This document shows positions 55,325 through 63,877 of a stretch of 64,000 nucleotides of DNA, piece by piece (within the stretch, counting starts at the first letter, position 1; every line of letters starts with the position of its first letter). Source of the stretch: Winkia neuii (GTDB lineage: Bacteria; Actinomycetota; Actinomycetes; Actinomycetales; Actinomycetaceae); assembly GCF_029011175.1 (NCBI RefSeq), contig NZ_CP118946.1, forward strand, positions 868,001-932,000. The letters are read 5' to 3'. Both the position numbers and the translations under genes were made by a program. The notes under the pieces were generated by a model that made no database searches, was not told the DNA's origin, and saw only the letters and a program-made list of their open reading frames with translations.

Positions 55325-55505
55325 TTCGGCTCCTCAGTTTCCGACAGTTAGTAGCTATTCTTTGCAAAGGTTCGCGAAAGCACGAATTCCTATGGCTCTA
55401 TCTTGATGGCAATACTGGCGTCTAGATTTTAACGTTTAAGAAGCGAGTCCAGCTTCGTACCGCGGCGCGAATACGCAGCCACTTAGGACACGGCATTTGG
55501 GCAAA
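55325..55505. other. Intergenic region between convergent units, no gene seen
   Basis: I find no open frame with family features, no tRNA and no strong repeat here. It separates the acyl-carrier-like gene from the terminator of aceE. Confidence 0.6.
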
Positions 55506-55541
55506 AATTTGGGGGATGTTCCGCGGAACATCCCCCAAATT
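55506..55541 (-). terminator. Terminator of aceE, a 36-bp perfect palindrome
   Basis: The 18-nt arms, AATTTGGGGGATGTTCCG and its exact complement, meet at CCGCGG. On the minus strand the stem is followed by a T run (AATTTTTG), so it terminates aceE, whose stop is 11 nt away. It may also stop readthrough from the plus strand. Confidence 0.9.
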
Positions 55542-55551
55542 GTCTTTGCCG

Positions 55552-58299
55552 TTAGGCTACCGAGTCATCGGAATCGTCAACTCGATGCGAGGTCGCATTG
55601 ACGTTCATCAGGTCATACTTTTCAATGGCCTGACGGATTAGGTCGCGTTCGATCATTCCGTCGTCAGCCATTGCCTGTAGGGCCCGAACTACGATCGATT
55701 CCGCGTCGATCAGGAAGTGCCTACGAGCGGCTGGGCGAGTGTCGGAGAAGCCGAAACCGTCTGCACCGAGGGTGTAGTACCTTCCGGGAATCCATTCGCG
55801 CAACAGATCCGGGAGCATGTGGTCGAAATCGGTGGACGCGACGAATGGGCCACCGGTATTTTCGAGCTTCTGTGTCACGTAGGGCTTGGTGTAGTGATCC
55901 GGATCCAGGTAGTTCTTCCGGTTAGCTTCCATGCCATCTCGGCGGAGTTCACCCCATGAGGTGACTGACCACACGTTGGCACCGATGCCCCAGTCGTTCA
56001 GCAGTAGTTCGCGAGCATGCCGGGCCCATGGCACGGCAACGCCAGAAGCCATCAGGTTGACGGTGGGACGATCTTCCGGTGCCTCATCCACCTTGTAAAT
56101 GCCGCGGAGAATGCCTTCGACGTCCACGTTTTCCGGCTCGGCAGGCTGCACAATCGGCTCGTTGTACACGGTTAGGTAGTACATTACGTTTGGATCGCGG
56201 TCGCCGGGATCTCCGTACATACGCTGCAGGCCATCGCGGAAGATGTGCCCGATTTCGTAGGCGTAGGCGGGATCGTAGTGGACAAAGGCGGGGTTGGTTG
56301 CAGCAATGACGGGCGAATGACCGTCCATGTGCTGAGTTCCCTCGCCAGTTAGGGTGGTGCGACCGGCAGTAGCGCCAATCACAAATCCGCGTGCTAGCTG
56401 GTCGCCCGCTGCCCAGAACTGGTCGCCAGTACGCTGGAATCCGAACATCGAGTAGAAGATGTAGAACGGAATCATCGGAACGTTATGGGTTGCATACGAT
56501 GTACCAACGACCTGCATTAGTGCAGCAGAACCGGCTTCGTTAATGCCGGTGTGCATTAGTCGACCCTGAGCGGATTCCTTGTATGACAGCATCAGGTCGT
56601 GATCTACCGCCGTGTAGTTCTGGCCGTGAACGTTGAAGATCTTTGCGGTCGGGAACATAGCGTCGAGGCCGAAGGTACGTGCTTCATCCGGAATAATCGG
56701 AACGAAGCGGTTACCGATGTTCTTGTCGCGCATGAGCTCTTTGAGGAGGCGTACCAGCGCCATGGTGGTAGCAACCTTCTGCTTCCCAGAGCCCTTGGTC
56801 ATCATCTTGTAGGCTTTATCGCCGGGAAGCTCAAGGTGCGGATCTTCGTGGTGGCGCGAGGGTAGGTATCCGCCTAGGGCCTCGCGACGTTCGAGCATGT
56901 ACCGAAGAGCTGGATCGTCCTTGTCAGGCATGTAGTACGGAGGCTTGTACGGATCCTTCTCTAGTTCCTCATCAGTGATCGGGATCTGTAGCCTGTCGCG
57001 CAGTGCCTTCTGATCCTCAAGGGTAAGCTTCTTCATCTGGTGAGTTGCGTTTCGCCCAGCAAAGTGTTCCCCGAGTGCATAGCCCTTAATCGTATGGGCC
57101 AAAATCACGGTAGGACGGCCCTTGTGCTTCAGAGCAGCATCGTAGGCGGCATATACCTTGCGGTAGTCGTGGCCACCGCGGCGAAGATCCCAAATCTGCT
57201 CGTCAGTCCAGTTCTTTACCAATTCCTTCGTACGTGGGTCGCGACCGAAGAAGTGCTCGCGCACGTAGGCGCCGTCATTGGCCTTAAGAGTCTGGTAATC
57301 ACCGTCACGTACCTCGTCCATCAGGTGTACGAGCGCGTGGTCCTTGTCTGCTGCGAGCAATCCGTCCCAGCCACGGCCCCAGATTACCTTGATTACGTTC
57401 CAGCCGGCTCCCTTGAAGAAGGATTCCAGCTCCTGAATGATCTTGCCATTGCCGCGGACGGGGCCGTCTAGTCGCTGCAGGTTGCAGTTGACAACAAAGG
57501 TGAGGTTGTCGAGGTTCTGGGCGGCGGCGGTCTGGAGCATGCCCCTAGATTCCGGTTCGTCCATTTCACCGTCACCAAGGAACGCCCAGGTGTGCTGCTC
57601 AGAGGTGTCCTTGATGCCATTTAGGTGCAGGTACTTGTCGAACCAAGCTTGGTAGATTGCTTCTGCAGGTCCTAATCCCATGGACACGGTTGGGTACTCC
57701 CAAAGATCGGGACGTTGCCTTGGGTGGGGGTAGGACGGCAGTCCCGAGGGCGTGGAAACCTCCTGGCGGAAGCCGTCCATTTCTTCTTCACTGATGCGGC
57801 CTTCAAGGAATGCGCGCGCATAGATGCCGGGGGAGGCATGACCCTGGAAGAAGATGTGGTCGCCTCCGCCGGGATGGGACTTACCTCGGAAGAAATGGTT
57901 AAAGCCGACCTCATACAGGGTGGACACAGAAGCGTAGGACGAAATGTGGCCGCCGACGCCAATGCCTGGGCGCTGTGCCCTGGTCACCTGTACTGCCGCG
58001 TTCCAGCGAATCCAGCGACGGTATGCGCGTTCAGTGTTTTCGTCGCCTGGGAAGTAGGGTTCGTTCTGCGCTGGAATAGTGTTGATGTATGGGGTGGTGA
58101 AGGATGCGGGAACCGACACGTTCTTGCGGCGTGCTGCATTCAGCATTGCAAGCATGACATACCGCGTGCGGTTTGCACCCCGCTCCTCGATCAGATCATC
58201 TAGTGATTCAATCCACTCGCTTGTTTCTTCAGGATCGTTGTCAGGGATCTGTACTAACAAACCGTCAACAAGCGGGCTCGACTGGTTCTGTTCGGGCAC
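55552..58299 (-). CDS. aceE: Pyruvate dehydrogenase E1 component, homodimeric type
   Basis: This thiamine diphosphate enzyme of about 915 residues decarboxylates pyruvate and feeds acetyl groups to E2. Motifs include [23 protein letters not shown], the ThDP-binding [14 protein letters not shown], and [12 protein letters not shown]. It is the single-chain actinobacterial/gammaproteobacterial form, not alpha/beta. The GTG at 58299 is chosen because AGGAAAGAG lies just upstream and homologs begin here; the frame runs on to 58434 through a hairpin and has no family sequence. It is divergent from DUF3052. Confidence 0.95.
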   Translation of the reverse strand: MPEQNQSSPLVDGLLVQIPDNDPEETSEWIESLDDLIEERGANRTRYVMLAMLNAARRKNVSVPASFTTPYINTIPAQNEPYFPGDENTERAYRRWIRWNAAVQVTRAQRPGIGVGGHISSYASVSTLYEVGFNHFFRGKSHPGGGDHIFFQGHASPGIYARAFLEGRISEEEMDGFRQEVSTPSGLPSYPHPRQRPDLWEYPTVSMGLGPAEAIYQAWFDKYLHLNGIKDTSEQHTWAFLGDGEMDEPESRGMLQTAAAQNLDNLTFVVNCNLQRLDGPVRGNGKIIQELESFFKGAGWNVIKVIWGRGWDGLLAADKDHALVHLMDEVRDGDYQTLKANDGAYVREHFFGRDPRTKELVKNWTDEQIWDLRRGGHDYRKVYAAYDAALKHKGRPTVILAHTIKGYALGEHFAGRNATHQMKKLTLEDQKALRDRLQIPITDEELEKDPYKPPYYMPDKDDPALRYMLERREALGGYLPSRHHEDPHLELPGDKAYKMMTKGSGKQKVATTMALVRLLKELMRDKNIGNRFVPIIPDEARTFGLDAMFPTAKIFNVHGQNYTAVDHDLMLSYKESAQGRLMHTGINEAGSAALMQVVGTSYATHNVPMIPFYIFYSMFGFQRTGDQFWAAGDQLARGFVIGATAGRTTLTGEGTQHMDGHSPVIAATNPAFVHYDPAYAYEIGHIFRDGLQRMYGDPGDRDPNVMYYLTVYNEPIVQPAEPENVDVEGILRGIYKVDEAPEDRPTVNLMASGVAVPWARHARELLLNDWGIGANVWSVTSWGELRRDGMEANRKNYLDPDHYTKPYVTQKLENTGGPFVASTDFDHMLPDLLREWIPGRYYTLGADGFGFSDTRPAARRHFLIDAESIVVRALQAMADDGMIERDLIRQAIEKYDLMNVNATSHRVDDSDDSVA

Positions 58300-58315
58300 G
58301 TCATCTCTTTCCTCT

Positions 58316-58342
58316 AAAAGGACACCCCGAGGAGGCGTCCTT
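58316..58342 (-). promoter_or_regulatory. Terminator-like hairpin in the aceE leader
   Basis: On the minus strand AAGGACGCC pairs with GGTGTCCTT (9 bp, one G-U) around 7 nt and runs into TTTT. It ends 16 nt before the aceE start codon and just before its ribosome binding site. It could be an attenuator or a translational control hairpin. Confidence 0.45.
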
Positions 58343-58426
58343 GCCGGATAGGGGCACAAAAGTCCCTCGTTCACTTTGAATTGTGCCATAAGTCCCGGAA
58401 AAGTTCGGCCGGAAGGATGATATTCG

Positions 58427-58466
58427 TGTCCCAAGTGGGGGTGAGATGTCCCATTGGGGGGCGTGA
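58427..58466. repeat. Tandem 20-bp imperfect repeat between aceE and DUF3052
   Basis: Two units, beginning TGTCCCAAGTGGGGG (58427) and TGTCCCATTGGGGGG (58447), match at 15 of 20 positions with an exact 20-bp period. Each contains a CCCA/TGGG dyad. The spacing places both on the same DNA face, as expected for a cooperative operator. The regulator is unknown. Confidence 0.5.
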
Positions 58467-58520
58467 CAATGTAAAGTGAACACAGACACGTACCCGTTTT
58501 ATTGTTTCAAGGAGAAAAAG

Positions 58521-58931
58521 GTGTCCCAGAAGTCGGCTGTAAAGCCGCTCGATTTCAAAGACGGTCAGATTGTCCAAGAGTTTCTTTGGGATCAAGATGT
58601 CGACGAGGCGCTGCGTGAAGCAGTTGCTGAGCAAACTGGCAATGAATTAGTAGATGAGGATTATGCGGACCTCGTCGATGGGGCCATTATTTGGTGGCGC
58701 GAGGACGACGGTGAAGTAGACGACTTGACCGATTGTTTGGTGGATGCCACTCAAAATTTTGCCGGACCTGGAGTAGTGTGGGTAATCACACCTAAGTCTG
58801 CTCTGCCGGGCCACGTATCTCCGTTTACCATTGAAAGCGCAGCTCAGGTGGCAGGTCTGCACGCTACCTCCTCAGTGGTGGTGGCTCCGGATTGGGCAGG
58901 AATTAGGGTTCAGACCCGCGATCGAGCATAA
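58521..58931 (+). CDS. DUF3052 family protein
   Basis: The 136 residues match the actinobacterial DUF3052 family, with FKDGQIVQEFLWDQDVDEALR and ADLVDGAIIWWREDDGEVDDLTD. It ends with a mixed segment including WVITPKSALPGHVSP. The function is unknown. Being divergent from aceE is typical of the family. GTG 58521 follows AAGGAG; a frame from 58476 has no support. Confidence 0.9.
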   Translation: MSQKSAVKPLDFKDGQIVQEFLWDQDVDEALREAVAEQTGNELVDEDYADLVDGAIIWWREDDGEVDDLTDCLVDATQNFAGPGVVWVITPKSALPGHVSPFTIESAAQVAGLHATSSVVVAPDWAGIRVQTRDRA

Positions 58932-58977
58932 GTGGATTTTCCTTTTGAGGCCACAGTAAGTTATTGTTGTGGCTCCA

Positions 58978-59051
58978 GGGCCTATAGCTCAGTTGGCTAG
59001 AGCGCCACGTTTACACCGTGGATGTCGGGGGTTCGAGTCCCTCTGGGCCCA
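58978..59051 (+). tRNA. tRNA-Val (anticodon UAC)
   Basis: The 74 nt fold as a cloverleaf. The acceptor stem is GGGCCTA/TGGGCCC, the D-arm AGCTCAGTTGGCTAGAGC, the anticodon stem CCACG/CGTGG with loop TTTACAC (anticodon TAC), and the T-arm has GGTTCGAGTCC. The discriminator is A and CCA is not encoded. It reads GUA codons. Confidence 0.95.
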
Positions 59052-59059
59052 CAGTAAGA

Positions 59060-59100
59060 ATGAAGAGTCTCGGTGCAGCCGAGGCTCTTCATTTTTGTTT
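59060..59100 (+). terminator. Rho-independent terminator after tRNA-Val
   Basis: ATGAAGAGTCTCGG pairs with CCGAGGCTCTTCAT (one G-U) around TGCAG, followed by TTTTGTTT. It lies 8 nt after the tRNA. Confidence 0.92.
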
Positions 59101-59191
59101 ACATAGATTTCTGCCGTCGTATTTGGCAGGGCGTAGGCAGCTAGCAGTGGTCGAAGCGCGGACTCGTGCGTTAGTCGGAAGGCCGACGAAC

Positions 59192-59197
59192 TAGGGT
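59192..59197 (+). promoter_or_regulatory. -10 element of a probable leaderless promoter for hisC
   Basis: TAGGGT is followed by 6 nt and ATG 59204. No Shine-Dalgarno sequence precedes the start. Confidence 0.5.
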
Positions 59198-59203
59198 GAA
59201 ACT

Positions 59204-60265
59204 ATGACACTGACAGTAAACGTTCTTCCTCAGGTCCGCACTCTTCCGCGCTATCAGCCTGGGAAGAAGGCGCCGGGGCAAGACCCGGTGAAGCTTTCTT
59301 CCAACGAGAACCCATACTTGCCCGAACAGCTGGTGGTTCATGCTGGAAAAGAAGCGGTGGAATCGGTAAATCGATACCCGGATATGTTCTGTACTAGCCT
59401 CCGCGAGGTGATTGCAAAGCACCACGAAGTGTCTGCATCTCAGATTCTTTGCGGGACTGGACTTTCAGCTTTACTTGTTCATTGTCTAGCCGCTGTGGCA
59501 GGACCGGGAGACGAAGTAGTGTACCCGTGGCGCTCGTTTGAGTCCTATCCGATAGCCACCGCTACTGTGGGAGCTACGGCCGTGCCGGTTCCTTTGGTGG
59601 AGGGCAGGCACGATTTAGATGCAATGGCCGCGGCTCTCTCGGAGCGCACGAAAGCGGTTATAATCTGCAACCCGAATAATCCAACAGGTGCGGCTATAGC
59701 CTTACCGGAGCTAATGGATTTCATTGAAAGAATAGACCCCACTGTTCTGGTTCTAGTAGATGAGGCCTATATCGATTTTGCTGATGATTCCTATTCGAGC
59801 ATCGTTGGCTCGCTTAAGAGATTCCCGAATGTGGTCGTTGGCAGAACTTTTTCAAAGGCGTATGCATTAGCCGGTGCTCGCGTTGGGTATTTGGTAGGTG
59901 ACGAAGAGCTTCTAGGGGCTATCTCGGCGGTTGCTACACCATTTGGTGTATCAGCGCCCGCGCAGGCGCTTGCTGAGGCAGCTATGGCTAATCAGAAGGT
60001 AGTTGCCCAATCTGTAGAAAAGATCCGAGGCGAGAGGGACAGGATCTTGAAGGTGCTGGCCACATTCGGGGTATCGGGGCAGTCTCAGGCCAACTTCATT
60101 TGGTTACCTAAGGAAGTTCTTCGTGATGAGACTTTTACTGCTGCTGACCAATGTTTGGAGCGTGGGGTAGCGCTGCGTCCGTTCCCGGAGGGACTGCGGG
60201 TTTCTGTTGGCTTACCGGAAGAAAACGACCGTTTTCTGGCTCTGGTTGGCGATCTCCTAGTCTGA
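59204..60265 (+). CDS. hisC: Histidinol-phosphate aminotransferase (or related class II aminotransferase)
   Basis: This PLP enzyme of 353 residues has KLSSNENPY near residue 30, ICNPNNPTGAA and LVDEAYIDFAD. The Schiff-base Lys is in GRTFSKAYALAGARVGY (about residue 217). It transaminates histidinol phosphate, and some such proteins use aromatic amino acids instead. It stands alone, away from other his genes, which leaves the aromatic aminotransferase (Pat) role open. The end overlaps the next gene on the other strand by 9 nt. Confidence 0.85.
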   Translation: MTLTVNVLPQVRTLPRYQPGKKAPGQDPVKLSSNENPYLPEQLVVHAGKEAVESVNRYPDMFCTSLREVIAKHHEVSASQILCGTGLSALLVHCLAAVAGPGDEVVYPWRSFESYPIATATVGATAVPVPLVEGRHDLDAMAAALSERTKAVIICNPNNPTGAAIALPELMDFIERIDPTVLVLVDEAYIDFADDSYSSIVGSLKRFPNVVVGRTFSKAYALAGARVGYLVGDEELLGAISAVATPFGVSAPAQALAEAAMANQKVVAQSVEKIRGERDRILKVLATFGVSGQSQANFIWLPKEVLRDETFTAADQCLERGVALRPFPEGLRVSVGLPEENDRFLALVGDLLV

Positions 60266-60829
60266 CTGGGCTTCCAGGGAACGCATCGATACGAACTTTC
60301 TTGTATCGGGCTCGGAGAGTTGCATTAGGGCAATAGTCAGTAGGCCCACGTGCAGGACGATTACAGCAAAGTTTGCTTTCCAGGCCAGGAAGTAGCCTAC
60401 TGAGAACATAACGAGCTGGGCCAAAATAACAGCCATCAGTAGAAGGCGGGCAAGGCCCGATCCGTTCATCATTCGCCAACAGAGCAGGAATTCGACGAGC
60501 AGTAGCACCACCATGACCCCTGCACCAGCTGTAGCCAGCATGGGGGCTGCCTCGTGAATTTCTGAGACAGGTAGTTTGTCTAGAATCTGATTTGCAACTG
60601 CAGCGTGCACATAGTGGTCCCAGTGCCACAGAGTCCAGGCAAAGGTAAGAATCCCTATCGCGGCTGAGGCAAGTACAGTCAGCACCCCTAAAAATGCTGA
60701 TAGCGGCCGGGTCTTGGCGAGGTCTTTCGTGAGTCTGGACGCATCGCCGATGGAGTGCTTTCCATGGAGTTTGAAGGCCTCCATAAACGAGGAATCCGTG
60801 TCTGCTCCGGCTGCTTCCTGGGCCTTCAT
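60257..60829 (-). CDS. Membrane protein of unknown function, four predicted helices
   Basis: I do not recognise this 190-residue protein. It has hydrophobic stretches at about residues 45-68, 96-116, 124-142 and 148-170 and polar ends. Its start overlaps the end of the LssY-like gene by 4 nt (ATGA), so the two are co-translated and may act together. No catalytic motif is seen. Confidence 0.75.
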   Translation of the reverse strand: MKAQEAAGADTDSSFMEAFKLHGKHSIGDASRLTKDLAKTRPLSAFLGVLTVLASAAIGILTFAWTLWHWDHYVHAAVANQILDKLPVSEIHEAAPMLATAGAGVMVVLLLVEFLLCWRMMNGSGLARLLLMAVILAQLVMFSVGYFLAWKANFAVIVLHVGLLTIALMQLSEPDTRKFVSMRSLEAQSD

Positions 60830-61701
60830 GTTTTCGAGAGTTTTCGGGCGCGTTCCCGGTCTATGTCTTCGGCTTCGATTTCACGCAGATCCATAATGGG
60901 GAGGTTCCCGTCGGTTTTTATTTGGTCTCCGCCGCCATTTCTAGAATGGTAGCCGGTTGAGAAGTCTTCAAGTACATCAACCTGGGCGTTCGGATTAGCC
61001 TCCGTGACCGTATCTACGATGTGGTCGCGTTCGATGTCAGTGTCTTCGTCGATCTTGTGCGTCACCTGCAGGGTGAAGATAGATAGACCCACGGCTTTGT
61101 CGAATGTACCTCCGGCTAGCCAATCGACTTTTTTACCACCGGGCAGCAACCAGTCTTTCGGAGTCGCCCAGAAGCGCACGTGATGGCGGGCCTTCGGGTT
61201 GCCGTCTACCTCTTGCTGGTAGGCAAAATCTTGTTTTCGTTCGAACAGATGGAGGGGGGAAATGGGGGCTTCCGGGTAGGACTTGCGCGTCAGTGTTGAT
61301 TGAACCATCTTCCAAGCCGAGGTGGCCGTGATCGGGTCAGCCAGAGTCCATCCGGCTTTTCGCATCGCGGCGTGAATCTGTTGAGCGGATCCGTGAGCCG
61401 CCAGGTTGATTGGGTCACCTAATAGGCCGTCAGAGGTTTTTGCCCGCCCAATAAAATAATTTGGCACGTAGATATCTGTGAGGATGGAGTGTAGCCGCGG
61501 CAGCGTTAGGTAGGAGGCGACGCCCCATATAAGGAGGGCGAGCAGAATGGCCCACCAACCTCGTGACCACACCTCTATCAGCAGAAATATGTTGAGCCAC
61601 AGTCCGGCCAGGAAGGCAAGAATGAAGAAGACTTTATCGATCAAGCCTGCCTTGGTGTGCTTGAGTCGGAAATTGCGGACGCGTTGCTTACCTTTAGACA
61701 C
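60826..61701 (-). CDS. LssY C-terminal-domain membrane protein
   Basis: The 291 residues have a basic N-terminus and two helices (about 22-42 and 46-66). Then comes a domain that matches the LssY C-terminal family: FIGRAKTSDGLLGDPINLAAHGS, RKSYPEAPISPLHLFERKQDFAYQQEVDGNPKARHHVRFW, and DWLAGGTFDKAVGLSIFTLQVTHKID. The domain function is unknown; in LssY it follows a phosphatase. Here it is alone on a two-helix anchor and pairs with the next membrane protein. Confidence 0.82.
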   Translation of the reverse strand: MSKGKQRVRNFRLKHTKAGLIDKVFFILAFLAGLWLNIFLLIEVWSRGWWAILLALLIWGVASYLTLPRLHSILTDIYVPNYFIGRAKTSDGLLGDPINLAAHGSAQQIHAAMRKAGWTLADPITATSAWKMVQSTLTRKSYPEAPISPLHLFERKQDFAYQQEVDGNPKARHHVRFWATPKDWLLPGGKKVDWLAGGTFDKAVGLSIFTLQVTHKIDEDTDIERDHIVDTVTEANPNAQVDVLEDFSTGYHSRNGGGDQIKTDGNLPIMDLREIEAEDIDRERARKLSKT

Positions 61702-61769
61702 TCCTTGATCTTATCGCGCATTGTGCAAGGAAAAGAGGTGCTTAGCAGGTACTTCGCCTTGCTACAGAG

Positions 61770-61798
61770 TTGGATATTTGCGGTTCTAACGGGACAAT
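61770..61798 (+). promoter_or_regulatory. Promoter of the APC permease, probably leaderless
   Basis: TTGGAT (61770-61775), a 17-bp spacer and GACAAT (61793-61798) are followed by 6 nt and ATG 61805. There is no Shine-Dalgarno sequence. Confidence 0.5.
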
Positions 61799-61804
61799 TG
61801 AACT

Positions 61805-63127
61805 ATGTCTGAAAAGCCCACTCTTCGCCGTTCTCTTTCGATCCGTGACCTTGTGGTTTATGGAATGCTTTTTATTGGCATTACCGCGCCTATGGGGACC
61901 TTCGGCGTTCTAGACGCCCGTTCTGATGGGGTTACTCCGCTAGTTTTTGCCGTGGCGGCACTTGGGATGGGGGCGACGGCGTATTCGTATGCGCGGATGT
62001 CGCATGTTGTTCCCAAGGCGGGCTCGGTTTATGCCTATGCGCAAGCTGGGCTAGGGAAGTTTCCGGCATTGGCATCCGGATGGATGCTTACGCTTGACTA
62101 CTTATTTATTCCGGCAATGGCGGTCTTGTTCATGGGAATAGCATTCAATGCGTTATTCCCAGCAATTCCTACCTGGGGCTTTACAGTTTGCGCGGTTGTG
62201 GCCATCACCGTGATGAACCTGTTGGGGGTGCGCTTAGCTGCGAAGGTTGGAACGTGGGTGCTGGTGGTCGAAATAATCATGCTGGCAACCTTCGTGGCTT
62301 CCGCCATTTACGTCCTGTGCACTAGTGGAGCAGTGCGCAGCGTTGGCAGTCCTATTGCGGGTTTTGGTCGGTTTGATTGGTCTGGAATGTTTGGGGCCGC
62401 TACGGTGGCGGCCTTGGCGTTCTTGGGCTTTGATGCGATTGCCTCTTTTGCGGAAGAAACTACCGGAGATACTAAGGACGTCGGTAAGGCATTGGGGGTG
62501 TGTCTAATTGTTGCTGCTGCATTATTTATTCTGCAGACCTATTTGGCGTCTTTGCTTAGCCCCTACAGTCCTGAATTCCTAAGGAGCCATCCGGAGGTAC
62601 AGGGGACTGCTTTCTACGACATGCTGGATAGGCAGATAGGAACATGGCTGCATCTGCCCATCACCCTTATGAGGGCGGTTGGTCCGATTTTCTCAGCATT
62701 TGTCGCCCAGGCTGCGGCGTCTCGTCTTCTTTACGCAATGGGACGTGGGGGAGACTTGCCTACATTTCTTGGCGAGGTAGAACAGAAGGAACGAGTGCCT
62801 AAGAATGCAACGTTGTTGTCTGCGGGCGTGACGTTGGTGGTTTCGACGCTTGCTGCTTTGTCGCCTTCAGGCTTGGAAACGCTTTCAACCATGGTTACAG
62901 TTGGTGCTCTGGTTGCCTTCCTGTTCCTTCACGCTTCTGTGATTGGTTACTATGCTTTTTCGAAGGGCGAGGGCGTTCGCGCAGCAGTGATACCGGTGCT
63001 GGGGATGGCAGTTGTTCTTGTTCTTTTGATCGATGCTTCGCACACTGCACTGTTGATCGCCGCCGGATGGGCAGTACTGGGCCTACTGGCGCGGGCTGGG
63101 CGCGGCCTATTTCACAAGAAGAGTTAG
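61805..63127 (+). CDS. APC-superfamily amino acid/polyamine permease
   Basis: This membrane protein of 440 residues has about 12 helices. The APC features include GITAPMGTFGVL in helix 1, VPKAGSVYAYAQAGLGKFPALASGWMLTLDY, and FLGFDAIASFAEETTGDTKDVGKALG in the helix 6 region. The overall layout resembles PuuP-type putrescine or amino acid importers, but the substrate is not certain. Its end overlaps yaaA by 21 nt on the opposite strand. Confidence 0.88.
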   Translation: MSEKPTLRRSLSIRDLVVYGMLFIGITAPMGTFGVLDARSDGVTPLVFAVAALGMGATAYSYARMSHVVPKAGSVYAYAQAGLGKFPALASGWMLTLDYLFIPAMAVLFMGIAFNALFPAIPTWGFTVCAVVAITVMNLLGVRLAAKVGTWVLVVEIIMLATFVASAIYVLCTSGAVRSVGSPIAGFGRFDWSGMFGAATVAALAFLGFDAIASFAEETTGDTKDVGKALGVCLIVAAALFILQTYLASLLSPYSPEFLRSHPEVQGTAFYDMLDRQIGTWLHLPITLMRAVGPIFSAFVAQAAASRLLYAMGRGGDLPTFLGEVEQKERVPKNATLLSAGVTLVVSTLAALSPSGLETLSTMVTVGALVAFLFLHASVIGYYAFSKGEGVRAAVIPVLGMAVVLVLLIDASHTALLIAAGWAVLGLLARAGRGLFHKKS

Positions 63128-63868
63128 TGCGGTAGCCCGCGGCAGCTCTTCTAATCGGGCGTCGCGTATTTCTGGCAGGGTTCGGGATAGCTCTAAGACC
63201 TCGTCTATGGTCAGATCTTTGCCTTCTTCGAGGAGGGCAGTAGCAAGTAGTCCACGATATTTCTTTGCCATGTGTGAGATAACTTTTTCGCGGCCATCTC
63301 GCAGCGCGCGTACTCCCACGCTGAAGAGGTTGTGGTCTGGGCCTGGCCATACTTTTGCATATGCGGCAGATCTGCAGTCTATGACGGTCTGTGAGCCGAT
63401 TTGTGCATTCATGAGGTTCGCCAAGTGGTCGCGCCAAAATGAACCTAGGCTACCTAGGGTTGGCAGCTTTGTGTTTATCGAGAGGCGGTAAGCGGGGATG
63501 GCACTGAAGAGGTCGACTATGCCGAACAGTGCCGATTGGACATAAAGACCCACCTGGCTCTGGGGGCCGACATTGGCTGCTGCCTGAGCAAGATTTCCGG
63601 CTTCATACAAGACACCGGAATAGACAGTATAGGCCGGACCCGTCGCTGCTGTTCTTAGTTCGGTATTAGCTCCGACCGCGCTGGCAGTGCGGGGACCAAC
63701 CCCCAACACTTCCAGAGCGTCCGGGCGCGCACTAGTTTCTATTAGTTCTGCTAGAACTTGCTCCCTGGCAGCCCTCAGCTCTCTATTGAAGGGAGAGATC
63801 CTATCTAGGTCGAAGTCGTCCCCAGCGGGGGAGCTTTTGCCTTCTGAGGGAGGGAGCAGAATGATCAT
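63107..63868 (-). CDS. yaaA: YaaA family peroxide stress protein (DUF328)
   Basis: The 253 residues begin MIILLPPSEGKSSPAGDDFDLDRIS, the family signature. They contain YSGVLYEA, the conserved YRLSINTKLPTLGSLGSFWRDHL, and KVISHMAKKYRGLLA. YaaA protects DNA and proteins from oxidation by limiting free iron. It follows the partial gene at the window end by 9 nt and is probably in one unit with it. Confidence 0.93.
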   Translation of the reverse strand: MIILLPPSEGKSSPAGDDFDLDRISPFNRELRAAREQVLAELIETSARPDALEVLGVGPRTASAVGANTELRTAATGPAYTVYSGVLYEAGNLAQAAANVGPQSQVGLYVQSALFGIVDLFSAIPAYRLSINTKLPTLGSLGSFWRDHLANLMNAQIGSQTVIDCRSAAYAKVWPGPDHNLFSVGVRALRDGREKVISHMAKKYRGLLATALLEEGKDLTIDEVLELSRTLPEIRDARLEELPRATALTLLVK

Positions 63869-63877
63869 GTTTTGATT

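Noticed and set aside
58300-58434. Longer aceE starting at 58434
   Set aside because: The extra residues are encoded by a terminator-like hairpin and lack homology to E1 proteins; GTG 58299 has its own ribosome binding site.
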